NCBI GenBank assembly: GCA_963971425.1
Contig: OZ020517.1
Coordinates: 30,724,734 to 30,788,733, forward strand
Direction of reading: 5' to 3'
DNA from: Bryoerythrophyllum caledonicum
Lineage: Eukaryota; Streptophyta; Bryopsida; Pottiales; Pottiaceae
DNA: 64,000 nucleotides
Each line of letters starts with the position of its first letter. Position 1 is the first letter of the stretch. Below the pieces are notes generated by a model. It had not been told where the DNA came from. It worked only from the letters and a program-made list of their open reading frames with translations, and searched no databases. The translations under genes were made by a program, and so were the position numbers. Below, one piece after another: positions 41,680-53,662 of the stretch.

Positions 41680-44170
41680 ACGTTTATTTAAAACTTCACA
41701 CCTCTCCTTACATACATAGGAGGTGGTGACACAATGCTGTCTATTGATAATTGTTGTAAAAATCAACACTAAGTTGGTTTTTAAAATGCAATGTGCACTA
41801 TCAAAGCTTACACTTCTACATAGTGCCTCATAACAATATGAAAACTAAAATTTGAAACATTATCAACAATCTACTATGATTTCCATTAATAAATCATGCT
41901 TTATTTTTATGACCAATATGAGAGTTAGATTTATTAAAAACTCCATATCCCATTTTTCAAAAATGGGAAAATGATTTCTCTTCTTACATGCATGGGAGGT
42001 GGTGACACAATGGTGCCCATTGATAATTGTTGTAAAAAACTTGAATAAGTTAGTTTTAAGAATAGAAAGTTTGCTACATTGTTCACTCTACATTGTGTAG
42101 ATGCATTAGTAATGTCGGTGGAAAATGATATGGACCACATCATTTCTGGTTTTGGAACAGAATTAATGTGGACACATTTCTACATGTGTCACCCCAGTCT
42201 TTGCCACCTCACTGCTCCTCAATTTTGAATATCTTCCATTTCCCACCTTTCGTTGCCACCTCTCCATCATTCCACATTAATTTTGTGTCAACAATTTTGA
42301 AACATCCCTCCCTATTTTCTGAGGTACTTGATCCAATGTGGATGGAGTATTGAGGTGGACAATTGTAATTTGCGTTTTACTAAAATTAGTGCAGGTATTT
42401 TAAAATAGTATAGTCACACTATATACAGTGAATGGTGTAGAATAGATTGTACTTTTACATAGTGCCTTTGAACTATGTGAAATTCAAATCTGAAACATTA
42501 CCCATGATTTAATATGATTTTTACTAACAAAATATGCTTTATTTTGAAACATTACCTACAATTTAATATGGTTTTTGCTAGCAAAATATGCTTTATTTTT
42601 TAATGACAAGTGTAAGACTTATGTTTATTAAAAAATTCACATCACAAATTTTTAAAATGGGTGAGGGACAACTCTTCTTACATGCACATGAGGTGATGAT
42701 ACAATGGTGCCTATTGATAATTGTTGAAATCTTGATTGAGTTAGTTCCTAAAATACAATGCGCACAACCAAAGTTTACTCCTTTACATATGCACGGGAGG
42801 TGGTGACACAATGGCACCCATTACTTATTGATGTAAAAATCTTGATTAACCCCTAAAGGCTGATTTAACCATGGGAGGACGTTTTTCATTTTGGGCAGGA
42901 TTCTCAAATTTGGAAAAAAATATTTTTCTTTTGAAATTTTTATACTAGATTGTCCTCAATAAGATCTTTGTGCAATTTTTTTATTTTTTTAAATTGAGAT
43001 TTATAATATGAAAGTTATTAGCCTTCAAAGTCAAATTAGAGACTACAAAATTTTTGCTAGAAGTTTCTACTGACATTGAAATTTTTCATACATATAGAGA
43101 ATATTACCTTCGTTGAAAATGTCAATCAAATTCTTGTCTTTAGTGTAAAAAACCATTTTAACCCAAGTCAAACATTTTTACACATTGTTGGGCAAGGTAC
43201 CATAAAAACTTCTTCTTTTCTACATTAAACCTAGAGACCTTCATATATTTCACTTTTTATTTTCTTGTCAACAACATGTGGTGAAAACCTTCTTATTGAC
43301 CGTTTGGATTATCATTTTCAAACATATTGAGTTCACAATAAAGTAAAATGTGAATTGGCAAATTCTGAACCTCCACTTCTTGCACACATGTTTTGAATAT
43401 GCTACACCCCTTTTCTACCTCTAAAAATAGTTGTAGAAGGAAATGACATCATGCCCAACACAATGGTAAAGGATGTAGACCTTATATAGTGCAAAATTTG
43501 ACATCAAGTGAAGTCAAAGTTTGTTGAATCACTCGAGGCAGGGAAGAAAATGAACCATTTTCTTGACTTCAAACGCTATAACCTTCATATTCGTGTGGTA
43601 AATTGTAGCCAGAACAATATGGTAAGTTCGTATAGAAGTCTTTTTAAAGATCTTACGATTAAAAGTCCAAAATTTTACTTTTAAATTAGATTTTCTTATC
43701 ACTTTCAGATTGTGTCAATTTTGGAGTGTTTCTTGAGAGATTAGTAAGTTTTTAAAATGGGCAAAAAAATTCTTCTCACATGCACAAGAGATGATGATAC
43801 AATGGTGTCTTTTGATAATTGTTGTTTAAATCTTGATAAGGTTAGTTTCTAAATTGCAAAGTGTACTACCAAAGTTTAGACTTTTACGTAGTGTCTCTAA
43901 ACTATGTGATAACTAAATTTTGAAACATTATCTACGATCTTGTATGATTTGAGCAAAGAAACTATGCTTTATTTTTTATGACCGATATAAGACTTAAGTT
44001 TATGTTGAAAATTCACATTAAATTTTTGAAAATTGGTAAGAGACTTATTTTATTACATGCTTGGAATGTGGTAAAATAATGGTGCCCGTTGACTATTGTT
44101 GCATATATTGTGATTAAGTTGGTTTTAAAATTAAAAGTGCTTTATTAAACTTTACACCATTATTACATGT
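41680..44170. repeat. Dispersed tandem repeat, ~280-bp units
   Basis: The phrase ATTGATAATTGTTGTAAAAA and its neighbours (GAGGTGGTGACACAATGGTG before it, TTGAAACATTATCAACAATC and AATATGCTTTATTTT after it) recur near 41740, 42020, 42710, 42825, 43815 and 44085. Units are 250-290 bp where adjacent, with an unrelated stretch at about 42860-43730 between blocks. This is a non-coding satellite-like family. Confidence 0.7.
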
Positions 44171-44189
44171 TTAAAAAAGAAGATCCTAT

Positions 44190-44192
<3 letters not shown>

Positions 44193-44240
<48 letters not shown>
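44193..44240. repeat. (TA)n microsatellite
   Basis: About 24 TA units. The Helitron at 44241-44585 is inserted in this tract, which resumes at 44586. Confidence 0.9.
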
Positions 44241-44241
<1 letters not shown>

Positions 44242-44585
44242 TAGGGTTGGTACCTATCCTCCCGACGGGGAGAGCGGAGGGTGGTGTGTTAAATTTACGT
44301 TTGTATGTTTTGTATTTTAAAATCAATAAGCTCAAATTAAATCTAAACGGAAAAGTACTTATATTTTTGGAGTGCATGTAAACATTATCCTAGTTTAAAT
44401 CCACTCCAAAAATAAAGTACTTTTGCTTTACATTTGCATTTTGATTGACCCTTTGTGCACAGAAGTATCACTTTCCTAATATAGGAGTAGAAAACCCTTC
44501 ACATCAAGAGGTCAAAATCAAGAAGGAGAGGTCACGTGACCGGGAGCGGTGGACAGACAGACTGACGCCTTTTATATAGGTAGAT
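44241..44585 (-). mobile_element. Small non-autonomous Helitron
   Basis: Read on the minus strand, it starts TCTACCTATATAAAAGGCG (44585 inward) and ends with a hairpin (CTCCCCGTCGGGAG), GATAGGTACCAACC and CTAG (44244-44241). The flanking bases in that orientation are A and T. Length 345 bp. The left end shares GGCGTCAGTCTGTCTGTCC with the Helitrons at 560 and 12386; the terminal hairpin sequence differs, so it is a separate subfamily. It sits inside a TA microsatellite, a favourable A|T target. Confidence 0.88.
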
Positions 44586-44845
44586 ATATATATATATACA
44601 TATAATCATAGAAAATATTTTGCACAAGGTCTTTTGGAATGAACTTGCATCACATCAATGGTGAAGTAACTCAATCTACTCCACACCACAACTTTGGCAT
44701 GGAGACATCTCATACTTTCCATACATTATCTATTTTTAGGTAGAGTAAATGATTGCAAGTATGCCGTGTGTAATGTTTACCTCAAATGATTTATAATCTA
44801 CCTACTTACGAAAGAAGAACGCCGGTTCCCGGAGGGGACCGGCGT
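44586..44845. other. Spacer before LINE, with hairpin
   Basis: 44822-44845 forms a GC hairpin (CGCCGGTTCCC / GGGGACCGGCG), close to the inferred 3' end of the minus-strand LINE. It could be a transcription or element terminus. Confidence 0.4.
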
Positions 44846-45093
44846 GAATAAAGTGTCTGTTCGTTCCACTACTAAGACCATGGCCACTGGACAAGGAATT
44901 AGTAAGTTGGAACTACTTCCCCCTTTCGAGGGTAGACACTATGTAACGGGTAGCCAGAAGCCCGCCAAGCAAACACCCAACCAACTACCTAGCCAACTAA
45001 CCAAGCAAGTAGCCAAAAACCACAAACCAACCAAACAAGTAGCCAAGAACCACAAAACCAACCAATCAAGATAAATCAACACGGGGGAAGAAA

Positions 45094-46890
45094 TTAAGGG
45101 GGGTCTTGTGTATCGGGAAGGGCTTGGTTGTTTTCAATTTTGCGTTTGTGTAGTAAAATGGACATGGTATATTGAGTAGCGATGGTGTTAATGTTTTCAA
45201 AAGTGGTTTTAATTGTTTCAATGGGTATTTTGAAGGTATCTTCTAGAGTTTTCATAGATGAGATAAAGGTGGTGGCATGAGCGTCGGATGTGATTACAAT
45301 AAGGGGATCCACATTCCATCCGAGGGCAATAATGTCGTCAATAAGGGGTTGGTATTTATCTATTTTATTTTGGATTGTTTCCGGGGAAAATCTATCGTTG
45401 CAATATGTGAATTGAATGGTGTAGTCTTGATTGATGTTATCGGGTGGTGGGTCATTATATGGTAAACCTTTAACACAAAGGATGTCCGGTTTGAGCCGAG
45501 CGTTGCAATGACATCTTTGGGTCATACATGAGCATGGGAGTAGCCAAGGAAGGACCGTATTTTCTTGTGGATTGTTATTAAAAGTGCCGGCATTCATTAG
45601 TATAAAACATCTCGATTTATTGTAGGAGGTGATTAATTTCCGGACTTCCCATACCACTTTATTATGTCTTTTAACAATTAGAGAGTGTATGTGGTGGTTT
45701 TGGCATTTGAGTAGGACATGAAGCCATGTGTCGGGGTCCGTTGAGGGGCATAAGGGGCATGTTATGGATGGGAATCTTTCTATTCCAAAGAAGAGTTGTT
45801 TGCGAGCATTTCCCATATACTGACCAGTACGGAATTTGATGAGGCATGTTATTTGTGAGTCTGAGATGATGGGGTTTTTCCAAAAGTTTGTAGAGAGTTC
45901 ATTGTCTATGTTGTTATTGTTAGTCCATTTTTCTTTGTTAGGAATATTTTTTGAGATTGTGTCAAGGTTGTTGTAGAGGTCTTGTTTTTTGAGGTATTTG
46001 TCCAGAAATCTAATCGGGCCTTTGTCGGGGGTATCTTCTTTGGAAGGCCAATCTTCTTTTTGAAAGTAGTATGGGGTGGCAAGGGCATGTTCGTGTGGGT
46101 CTTTGGCATTTTTGTGTGCTTTTTCTCCGCCTTCTTTTGCTAGTTTGTCTGCTTGTTCGTTGCCATCAATATTGGCATGGGCTCGCACTTTGTGGAGGGT
46201 TGTGATTTGTGTTCGGTTTTGTAACATTTGGACCATTGACATTAAAATGGTTTGGTCGGGGTGACTATTGTGAAGAGTAGGAAGTGTTATTTGAGTGTTT
46301 AGTAGGTGGAGTGCATTTATACAATCGGTGAATAAATGTGCGGGTTCATTATTGTATTTTGTTGTGATGATTTGTAGCGTTTTGTGAATGGCCATGAGTT
46401 CTTCTCTAAGGATATTTTGTAGTCCATGGAGTCTTATGGCTAGCTTAATTTCCTTGGTAGAATTATAAATGCCATAGCCAGCTTTTTCTCTGCGCCAAGA
46501 TCCTGGGCTGATTTGTTTTGGTGGTTTAAAGGAGCCATCGGTGTAATAGCTATGTGCAGGATTAGATTTTGGTGTGGTATGATTTGGGTAATTTGGGAGA
46601 GGAGGCGGTGTGATAAAGTAGTTTAGTGTATTATTGACATATTTTAGTTTTGACCAGTTTTTACTTTGATTTACGGGGGTTTGTATAGGTGTCGGTTGGG
46701 CCGGTTTTGTGTATAATCTGTGTATGTTTAAATTGTACGATAAGGAGGTAAGTTCAACGAGTTGCTCTTGGGTGCCAATGGTTTGGTTCTGGTGATGGAT
46801 ATATAATATTTGTAATGTAGATGGCTCGATTCGGGGTTTTTTTAGCTCGGGTGGGATCGTAGGTTCTTTGTATGGTATTGAGTGTGCCTC
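45094..46890 (-). pseudogene. RNase H, zinc finger and nuclease-like C-terminus
   Basis: The longest open part of the LINE (M at 46395, but the frame is open to about 47010). RNase H acidic residues are D (TDGS), E (REELMA), D (FTDC) and D (EQADKLA), and H of VRAHAN is present, so this domain looks complete. It is followed by a CCHC-type finger and about 190 residues with PD...(x)...K spacing (LKPDIL ... QFTYCND ... KIDKY). That spacing suggests a PD-(D/E)xK-like nuclease of the restriction-like type used by some LINE clades. The nuclease reading is an inference. Confidence 0.65.
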
Positions 46891-46976
46891 AAATATTGCA
46901 ATGATATGGGAATCTGGAAATGGGTATGAGTATTGGTTGTTGTTTTGGTACCAATTGTTGTTTGGTGTGATGATGA

Positions 46977-48534
46977 TTATAGGTATTTTGTGTAGGTATT
47001 TTGTATATTATTTTTGTCTGTGTGTTGGATATGTTTATGGTGTATGATGTTATTAATGGGATATGTGGTAGGGCTTTTGGGGATGTATGTTGGGGGACGA
47101 AGGTGGTGTGGATGTGGGGGATTATGGGGGTAGCTTTGTAGGGGAATATTTCTAGGAGTGATGTTGTTGATGGTGATGTATGAATCTTGAAGTATATTGG
47201 AGGATGAGTGTATGTTACAAGGGGTCTGGCATGTGGTGGGGCATGTTGGGTGGCAAAAACATTGTTTAGCAATATTTAGAGCACTCTTTACTAGTTTGGA
47301 TGGGGTGAAGTGGTGGGCTTTGAAATCCTCATTGTTCATGATGTGTGTGCCGTTAGGTAAAGTAATTTGGTTTAGTTCAAAGATGTTTTTTGAGAGGAGT
47401 TTTTGTAGAAGTTTTTGGGAGAGATGGGCATTGAGTGTGTTGTGATTTAGTGTTTCTTGGCGCCATAACATTTCTAGTGGTGTAGGATTGATGAAGAAGT
47501 TTGGGAGTGTACTTTTAAGGTGGATTTTAGCTATGTGTTTTAATAAGAAGAATGTTCTTGTTATCAGTGATCTTATGTAGTCACTTGTTTTAATTCTTGG
47601 AATGTTTTCGGTGCCACCGAATTGGGCAAGGACATAATGAGTTAGTCCATTATATATTTTCCCAAGTCTACCTTTATCATTTAAGGCATTTTGTAGTTGT
47701 TCACCTGTACATCGGAGGTATGCGTTTTTGAGGGAGAAAGCTTCTAGCCTGAATAGGTTATGTGGGAGTTGGGTTATTGCATTTGACATACATTTTGGTA
47801 ATCCACATATGGTTTTTTGTATGGCTATTATTTTTTTATCAAGTTTTTTGATAGCAGGCATAGAGTATGGTACACCGTAGAAACTATATGCCACAGCTGA
47901 GCGTAGTACTGTATCAACCATTTTTATTTTTTGTTTCATGGTGGCCGGGCATGTTGTTAGTTCATTGCATTGTTTGATGAGTTTCGTTGTTGTGGTGTGG
48001 ATTTGGATTTTCCATTTTAGTGAGGGAACAAGATTTGTAACTAAGTATATGTATGGTTCATTTTGGTGTAGTATGGGGATCGGTTGATTGCGGTAATTGA
48101 TGTTGGAAGTTTGCATTAGGGCTTTGAAAGTGGTAGGGTTCAGTTTGGATTTGTTTGGACATCCGATAGCGGCACATTTTGGGACACCTACATCCATTCC
48201 GGTCCATTTGCAATATCTATCAATTTTGTTGAGTTGTATTTGAATAGATTTAATTTTGTTAGTTATGGTGGCGAGGTCATCCGCGTATGCGGCAAAGTTT
48301 ATTGTAACTTGTGATGTGCCAAAAGTGTATCCATTGTTGCCTCATTCTAGCCATCTGAGTAGTGGTTCTAAGAATATAATGAATAGGTATGGGCTAAGGG
48401 TATCCCCTTGTATAGTTCCTATTTGGATGGGTATAGGTTTTATTTTCCCGAAGTGTTCACCGGCATAGCAAGTAGATGATTGAGAGTATATGTTTCCAAC
48501 AAGTGTAGTTGCATCTTTTGCCTGGTCACTATAG
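46977..48534 (-). pseudogene. Reverse transcriptase C-terminal half
   Basis: Codes the palm motifs GTIQGDTLSP and YADD, then the thumb (KIKMVDTVLRSAVAYSFYGV, IQKTICGLPK). A TGA interrupts after FLEPLLRWLE. The frame then runs open to TAA 46977 through a low-complexity Thr/Pro/His region where all three frames look similar, so the exact joining point to the RNase H frame cannot be fixed. Confidence 0.75.
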
Positions 48535-48545
48535 TCAATCCGGGT

Positions 48546-48580
48546 TCACGGTGTCAGAGCCCGGTTTTAGGCCTGACACC
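48546..48580. repeat. Hairpin at left edge of MULE-like element
   Basis: CGGTGTCAG and CTGACACCG, a perfect 9-bp stem around a 14-base loop, fall exactly where LINE similarity ends and the next element begins. It is a plausible element terminus or insertion junction. Confidence 0.45.
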
Positions 48581-48917
48581 GCAAAGAGCGGCCCTTCTCC
48601 CCAAGCGCCTTTTTGCCTCCATGCGCTCTTCTTCTTATGATAACGTCCACTTTCGCCCACATTTTTTTTGCGCTGCCCGTATCCCTTATCGGCATTCTCG
48701 CCGATAGCCCCTTCTCCCCCCGCCTTCTTCGGATCACCGAAAGTCCCTTCTCGCCCCGACACGTGTCCTCCAGAATGACCCGTCCTTCTCGGCGGCTGCA
48801 AAGTGCCATCCACATCGTTTCGTACGGCGCCGTCTTTCGCACCATCATTGTGCGAGGAGGGGAGTGCTTGTCTCCGCGTGAATGGAATTCCTCAATCTCA
48901 ATCTCCCCATATAGGAC

Positions 48918-51635
48918 ATGTCTGATGGAAATTCTAGGGAGACGGCGCCACCAACCGTTGTCGATAACGGGGCAGCAGGGAAAACATGGAGGCGTCAAGG
49001 GAGAAAGAAACCGGCTGGCGTGCATGAGAAGGGGGTGGAGGACCTTGATGCCGCGTTTAGGGTAGGCCCGCATACAGACTACCTGAAGAAACACGGTCAC
49101 AAGGTTCTTCGGATGCGCGATTCGAAGAGGAAGCAATCCAAGCTTATCGCCTACATTCTCAGGGATAGAAGGAGGAGGCTACTCGGTTTAGGGTAGGTTA
49201 GGAGTTCATCATCACCATCAACGTGAAACCCTAATACAGTCATGGCAAAGTTTTCTGTTGTGGCACCATTTCCCGCACTTTTGAATTGTGTTTTTTGTCG
49301 TCTAGCGACATATCTAGGAAGTTCAAGCTGTGCGTCAGCAATCGCTGCTTCAAAAACCTTGAAATCGCCGACTGATCTTTTCGGTAAGTTCCCTGCCTCT
49401 CTTTCTTTCTATTTCATTCCATTTCGGTAAGTTCTCTGTCATTCTTTCTTTCCATTTCTTTTTGGTAAGTTCCCTGTCCTTCTTTCATTACATTTCAAAT
49501 GTGGGGCGTTGGAAAGTAAGCTCTTCGCGAAGATGTAGGAAATTTTGCAAAGCGTCCAGGTTTAGGGTTTCAGAGTTTTAGGGTTCCCGATAATCGTTTT
49601 GGGTGATAAGTTTTCATGTTCGGCTATGTCCTCCCTCACAGGACCGTAAAAATGCCAAAGCGGACGGGGTGTTTCTGCAAGGCACTATTTGATGAGATCC
49701 CGGTGGAGAACAGGAAAAGGATTCCGCCCACCTACAACGAGGAAACGGGGAGGATCAAGCAACTATTTGTCATTGCGAAGGACCACATTTGGCGCGATAG
49801 CTGAGAGGTGATGGAGGCGAGGGCCCTTATCCTGGAGCTGCATGGACCGGACTCGTCCATCGTATCGGTTGGACAAACCGGCCCCAAGTAGATACTGTGC
49901 ATACATTGCAACACGACGCACCAGAAGCACAAGTTCAACCTCCGCTGCAACCATGCATTGTGCGAAGGATAGGGGAAGGTGGGCGTGAAGATGCCGTCGT
50001 ATCCCAATTTGGGCGTCAGGGATGCGGCAAACTTTGTGGCACGACTTCGGGATTGCGGGTCGGAGGAAGAAGCCATTGAGGTTTTCGGCACCATAGAGCC
50101 AATAGCCACGAAGAGGAGGCCTCGGAAGGCTGCCGATTATGAGGAGGAATCGATCAGTCTAGTCCCAATTAAGCACGGCAAGAGGGTGGCACAGGCGGCA
50201 GAGGAGGGCCGTCCACAGAATCGTACTGCTATGCCTTCTCGGAAAAGACCTCCGCCCCCGAAAGCGAAGTCCAGTGACGATACTTCTTTGTCGGCAAAGT
50301 CGGGAGGAGATCACAACATAGATCATGAGGCCGATAACGTAGGCACTCTGGCTGCTTTTGGCGAGAAGGACAGTCTTCGGTCCGGAGATGATGCTTCTAG
50401 GATTCCGGTGCCGAGAACCCGATATCCACGGTCTGGAAGCCCGCACTCGCGCCGGCGTTCAAGAGCAATTCCTCCATCATGCTCCGAAAGACCAAGCCTA
50501 CGAAGCAGGCTATATCGAAGAAGAAGGTGGCAAAAGCTGAAGAGGCCACGAAGAAGGCAAGATTTGAAGAGTCCACGAAGAAGACAAAAGCTCTCAATCC
50601 CCCAGGAATGGCGAAAAGGCTTACAGGAATGTTTGTAGAAGAGACCGATATGGCGAGAAGGCCTCGAGCCCCGCCGTCTTTACAACGGTTGAGAGAGACG
50701 AGTATTGCCGAGAGATCCTCCGACTCTGACATTGGCCCGCTCATAACCTCGGGCAAATGCCTCCCGGCCTCGGCCCAGATGGAATTTTGACAGCCGTTGA
50801 CAATGGCCACAATACTTCGGGCAGGCTCTGATGAAGGTGCAAATCTCGATAACCGCCTCATTCTGCTGGACAAAGGTAGCAGGGAGCAAGGTTTGGAATT
50901 GGAGAGGGCCGAAATGATACGATAGGCGCAGGAGGATGCTGAGCGCATTTTCCCGCTTCGGAGGGTGCTCTCCCCCGAAAAGAAGGTACCGATAACGCCG
51001 CTGTACCTACTCCTCAAGCATGGTCTGCTCGACAGTATCACGATGGACAATTTAAAGTCCGAAGATGACCTGTTGAAGTGTGTCTTGTGTATGGTGGAGT
51101 CCGGAGGCCACCAGGATAGGTTTCACCAGGCTTTCGATGCGTGCATTTCCGAAGGGGACGGCTTCGCCGATAACGAGGTGCAGCTTCCACAACTGACAAC
51201 CCTTTGCAATCTCGCAAAGAATCCTGATGGCGGTAGTGCACAAGAGGTTTGGAAAGAGGCAGTGATAGGAACGTGGGCATATATGACGCACGAGAAGGAG
51301 TGCGTCGAGTTTGTAGCTAGGACGACACCCGATGTGGAGAGCACAAAGTGGTTAAGGGAGAAACTAGTCGAGGTCGAGATTCGTAAATTTGATGCCGAAA
51401 GGGCGGTGGAGAAAGAGGCTATTCGATGGGACTTCAACAACCTCTTCGGGTATTGCGCGATGAACGATATTCTTTGACCATTGCTGCATCCACTGCCATG
51501 GACGCACAACATTGACGAGGCTCGAGAGGTCGTGCACCGTCTAGCGCGGATCAGAATCGAGAGTGTCCCGTCGCCGGCTCGAGCTATGCTGTTGAAGTGT
51601 TACTTCGTTTGCAACGGGCTTTCTCGGGTGTAAGT
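48918..51635 (+). pseudogene. Ulp1-element gene, 5' half, multiple stops
   Basis: Starts at ATG 48918 (MSDGNSRETAPPTVVDNGAA) and the first exon runs to a GTAGGT donor at 49193. A short exon at ~49305-49383 (DISRKFKLCVSNRCFKNLEI) ends at GTAAGT. From about 49640 one frame holds MPKRTGCFCKALFDEIPVEN, a Cys-rich patch (CIHCNTTHQKHKFNLRC, CNHALC) and YPNLGVRDAANFVARLRDCG. Stops TGA 49802, TAG 49889 and TAG 49970 interrupt it. After a one-base shift near 50450 come a Lys-rich stretch and ITPLYLLLKHGLLDSITMDN, with TGA 50788, TAG ~50923 and TGA 51475; the end AMLLKCYFVCNGLSRV meets a GTAAGT donor near 51630. I do not recognise a domain. Style and motif content match 59540-62444, so I infer one split gene. 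Confidence 0.55.
49380..49500. repeat. Three tandem units each with a splice donor
   Basis: Units of about 45 bp, each starting TTTCGGTAAGTTCCCTGTC or a close variant, followed by TTCTTTCTTTCTATTTCATT. Each contains the donor-like GGTAAGT. Confidence 0.8.
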
Positions 51636-51659
51636 TTTTCCTTCTCGCCACAGACTTGT

Positions 51660-51722
51660 CCCTTATTGTCTCTTCTCGTCCCTTATCGTCCCTTATCGTC
51701 CCTTATCGTCCCTTATCGGCTG
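51660..51722. repeat. 10-bp repeat (CGTCCCTTAT)n
   Basis: Five to six units of CGTCCCTTAT directly after the inferred donor at the end of the 5' half of the Ulp1-element gene. Confidence 0.85.
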
Positions 51723-52059
51723 ACGTGACTCTGTTATTATTCAGGGGGCGGAATATGTGCAACCCTAGTGTCGTAGTCTAGGGTTCGTTATTCTCAAAAT
51801 TAACCGAAATTAACTTTAAGCAAGTCCACCTTTACCAGATCGTTTCCAGGGATTTTTATCAGGGTTGTCTACATAGACGGACAGGGGCCCAAAGACAGCG
51901 GACGGACGGACAGTAGGACGGACGGACAGGACAGACAACACTTTTTGGCAGACAGTTGCGTGTAAAAAAAAATTACAAACCCTAAATCTAATTTTCAACT
52001 TACCCCCTGGTAAAACACGTGTGCACGACACGTCAGACGGCATTCCACGTCACATCAAG

Positions 52060-52390
52060 GGGCGGGCGCGTGCCTTCGGACCGCACGCGCAGCAGTTGGG
52101 GGCCGGGCGCGTTCCAATTAGGGCCGGGCGCGTACGATTTAGGGCCGGGCGCGTGCATACAGGGCCGGGCGCATACCTCTAAGGGCCTCGCGCGTGCATT
52201 TCAGGGCGGGCGCGTACGCGTCAGGGCCGGGCGCGTTGCACTCAGGGCCGGGCGCGTACCGTCAAGGTCGGGCGCGTACCGTTAGGGGCCGGGCGCGCAG
52301 CGTTACGGGTCTGGCGCGTTCCATTGTAGGTCGCGCGCGCACCTGCCTATCGGGCACGCCCGATTAGGGGCCGGGCGCGCGCGATCGACA
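52060..52390. repeat. GC-rich ~22-bp tandem array
   Basis: About 14 units of AGGGCCGGGCGCGT plus six to eight variable bases. The plus-strand open frame here is a repeat artefact. It is a sharp CpG island against an AT-rich background. Confidence 0.9.
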
Positions 52391-53662
52391 CTGCGTCTGT
52401 CCCTCAAAAGGCTGAGGGTTAGAGAATGTGAAAGAATTCAATTGTACCAGGGTGCTCTAACATTAAAATTATTTTATTTCAATGTGGTGCTTTCATGACA
52501 TGGGCACTCTCAACACAAGTACATAGTTTAAAACCACGGTGCTATTGCACCATGCTATCACCACACCACTAAAGTCACTTTTAACTTGTAGTACCTCATA
52601 TCCGTCATCTTTTAATCATCTGAGCTTGAGGATTCTTCATTGTGTTTTTCGCTTTCGTTTTGATCGGCGAACATTTAGGGGAAGAGAAAGCCCGCGAAGC
52701 ACCACCATATTGTCGCCAGGTACCTCATCGCAATCCTCATGTCTGCATCATCGCCCGATGATGAGAAGTTCTCCGCTGCATTTTCCAAGACTGGTGCCAC
52801 GTACTCCTCAATCTCCGAGGCCAAGTTTCGTAATTGTAGTCCTCGCTCCAGTAGTTGATGCGGCGTTCACAAGTCGTTTTACTCGGATATTCTTCCTTTT
52901 GTCTGTTACTCCATCCATGTTTTTGGAGCGGTTGCTGTCCTGGCCCCAATGACTCTCTCCGAGGTTCCACTTCGCCAAGGTCCGTGAAGAAAGGGAGGTA
53001 CCATTGTTCTCGCCCATCCGTGTCCCTAAATGGCTGCTCATAGTAGAGGACCCAACCCTCGCGGAGGGAAGTTTTGGGGTTAGTAGGCACGCTCCACACC
53101 ACCATTTGGGCCGAGTGCGCTACGGTGGACGGGTGGCCGAACTATTGTTGAAGAGGTCTTTTTCTTTACACGTAAAAGAGTTCTTCCGATCGATGCGGTA
53201 TTTTGATCACGGGGCCGCGAAACAAATCTTGTAGTGCATGTCTTCCTCTGAGTTCCGGTTCTATTGCTTGAGGCAAAACCGGAGAGCTTCTCACAACTTC
53301 AATGACCCCGTGGTGGCCATTGGCTCATGGGATTCATTATCGTTTCCACCACTGCTCACTTCGTTTCCATCGTGAGGAAATGTATCGTTTGCTGCAATGC
53401 CAATGCCATGATCGTCGAGTTCAGGGCCACTCGCCACTAGAAGGGCCCGAGGCGGCTAGAGCCGTTTGAGTTCATAGACTGATTCTCCGAGATGTTGTCA
53501 TCTCCATCAAGATTGCCCCCCAATGCCGACCCATCTTCGCCTGCCCTAGCTTCTTGGGCACAGTCTTCACCCGATAATTCTATTATAGTATGGACTGCCG
53601 CTCGTTGACATCATCAAACACAAAAGGATCCATTGGGTCACCGTGGACCATTGTGAAAATGG
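52391..53662. other. hAT internal non-coding or lost coding sequence
   Basis: The minus strand reads possible protein-like text at 52737-53105 (WYLPFFTDLGEVEPRRESLG) that may be a 3' part of the hAT gene or another exon. No domain is recognised. Confidence 0.35.

Larger units (their letters stand above)
45094..48540 (-). mobile_element. 5'-truncated LINE with RNase H and C-terminal extension
   Basis: Minus strand, read from 48540 to 45094. The reverse transcriptase begins mid-domain: GTIQGDTLSPYLFIIFLEPL and the catalytic AAYADDLA (about 48430-48275), with one TGA between them. The frame continues 48197-46977 through the thumb and a Cys-rich patch (CFCHPTCPTTCQTPC). A frame change near 47000 leads to RNase H (YYTDGSFK, REELMA, LFTDCINAL, GNEQADKLAKEG), then a zinc finger (CPLCPSTDPDTWLHVLLKC), then a C-terminal domain with LKPDILCVKGLP, YTIQFTYCNDRFSPE and KIDKYQPLIDDI, ending at TAA 45094. 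The 5' half is missing: similarity stops at about 48540, where another element begins. Inactive through truncation, a stop and a frameshift. Confidence 0.88.

Noticed and set aside
52019-52285. 88-codon ORF in the GC-rich array
   Set aside because: Repeat translation (GPGAYDLGPGA...) with no support as a gene.
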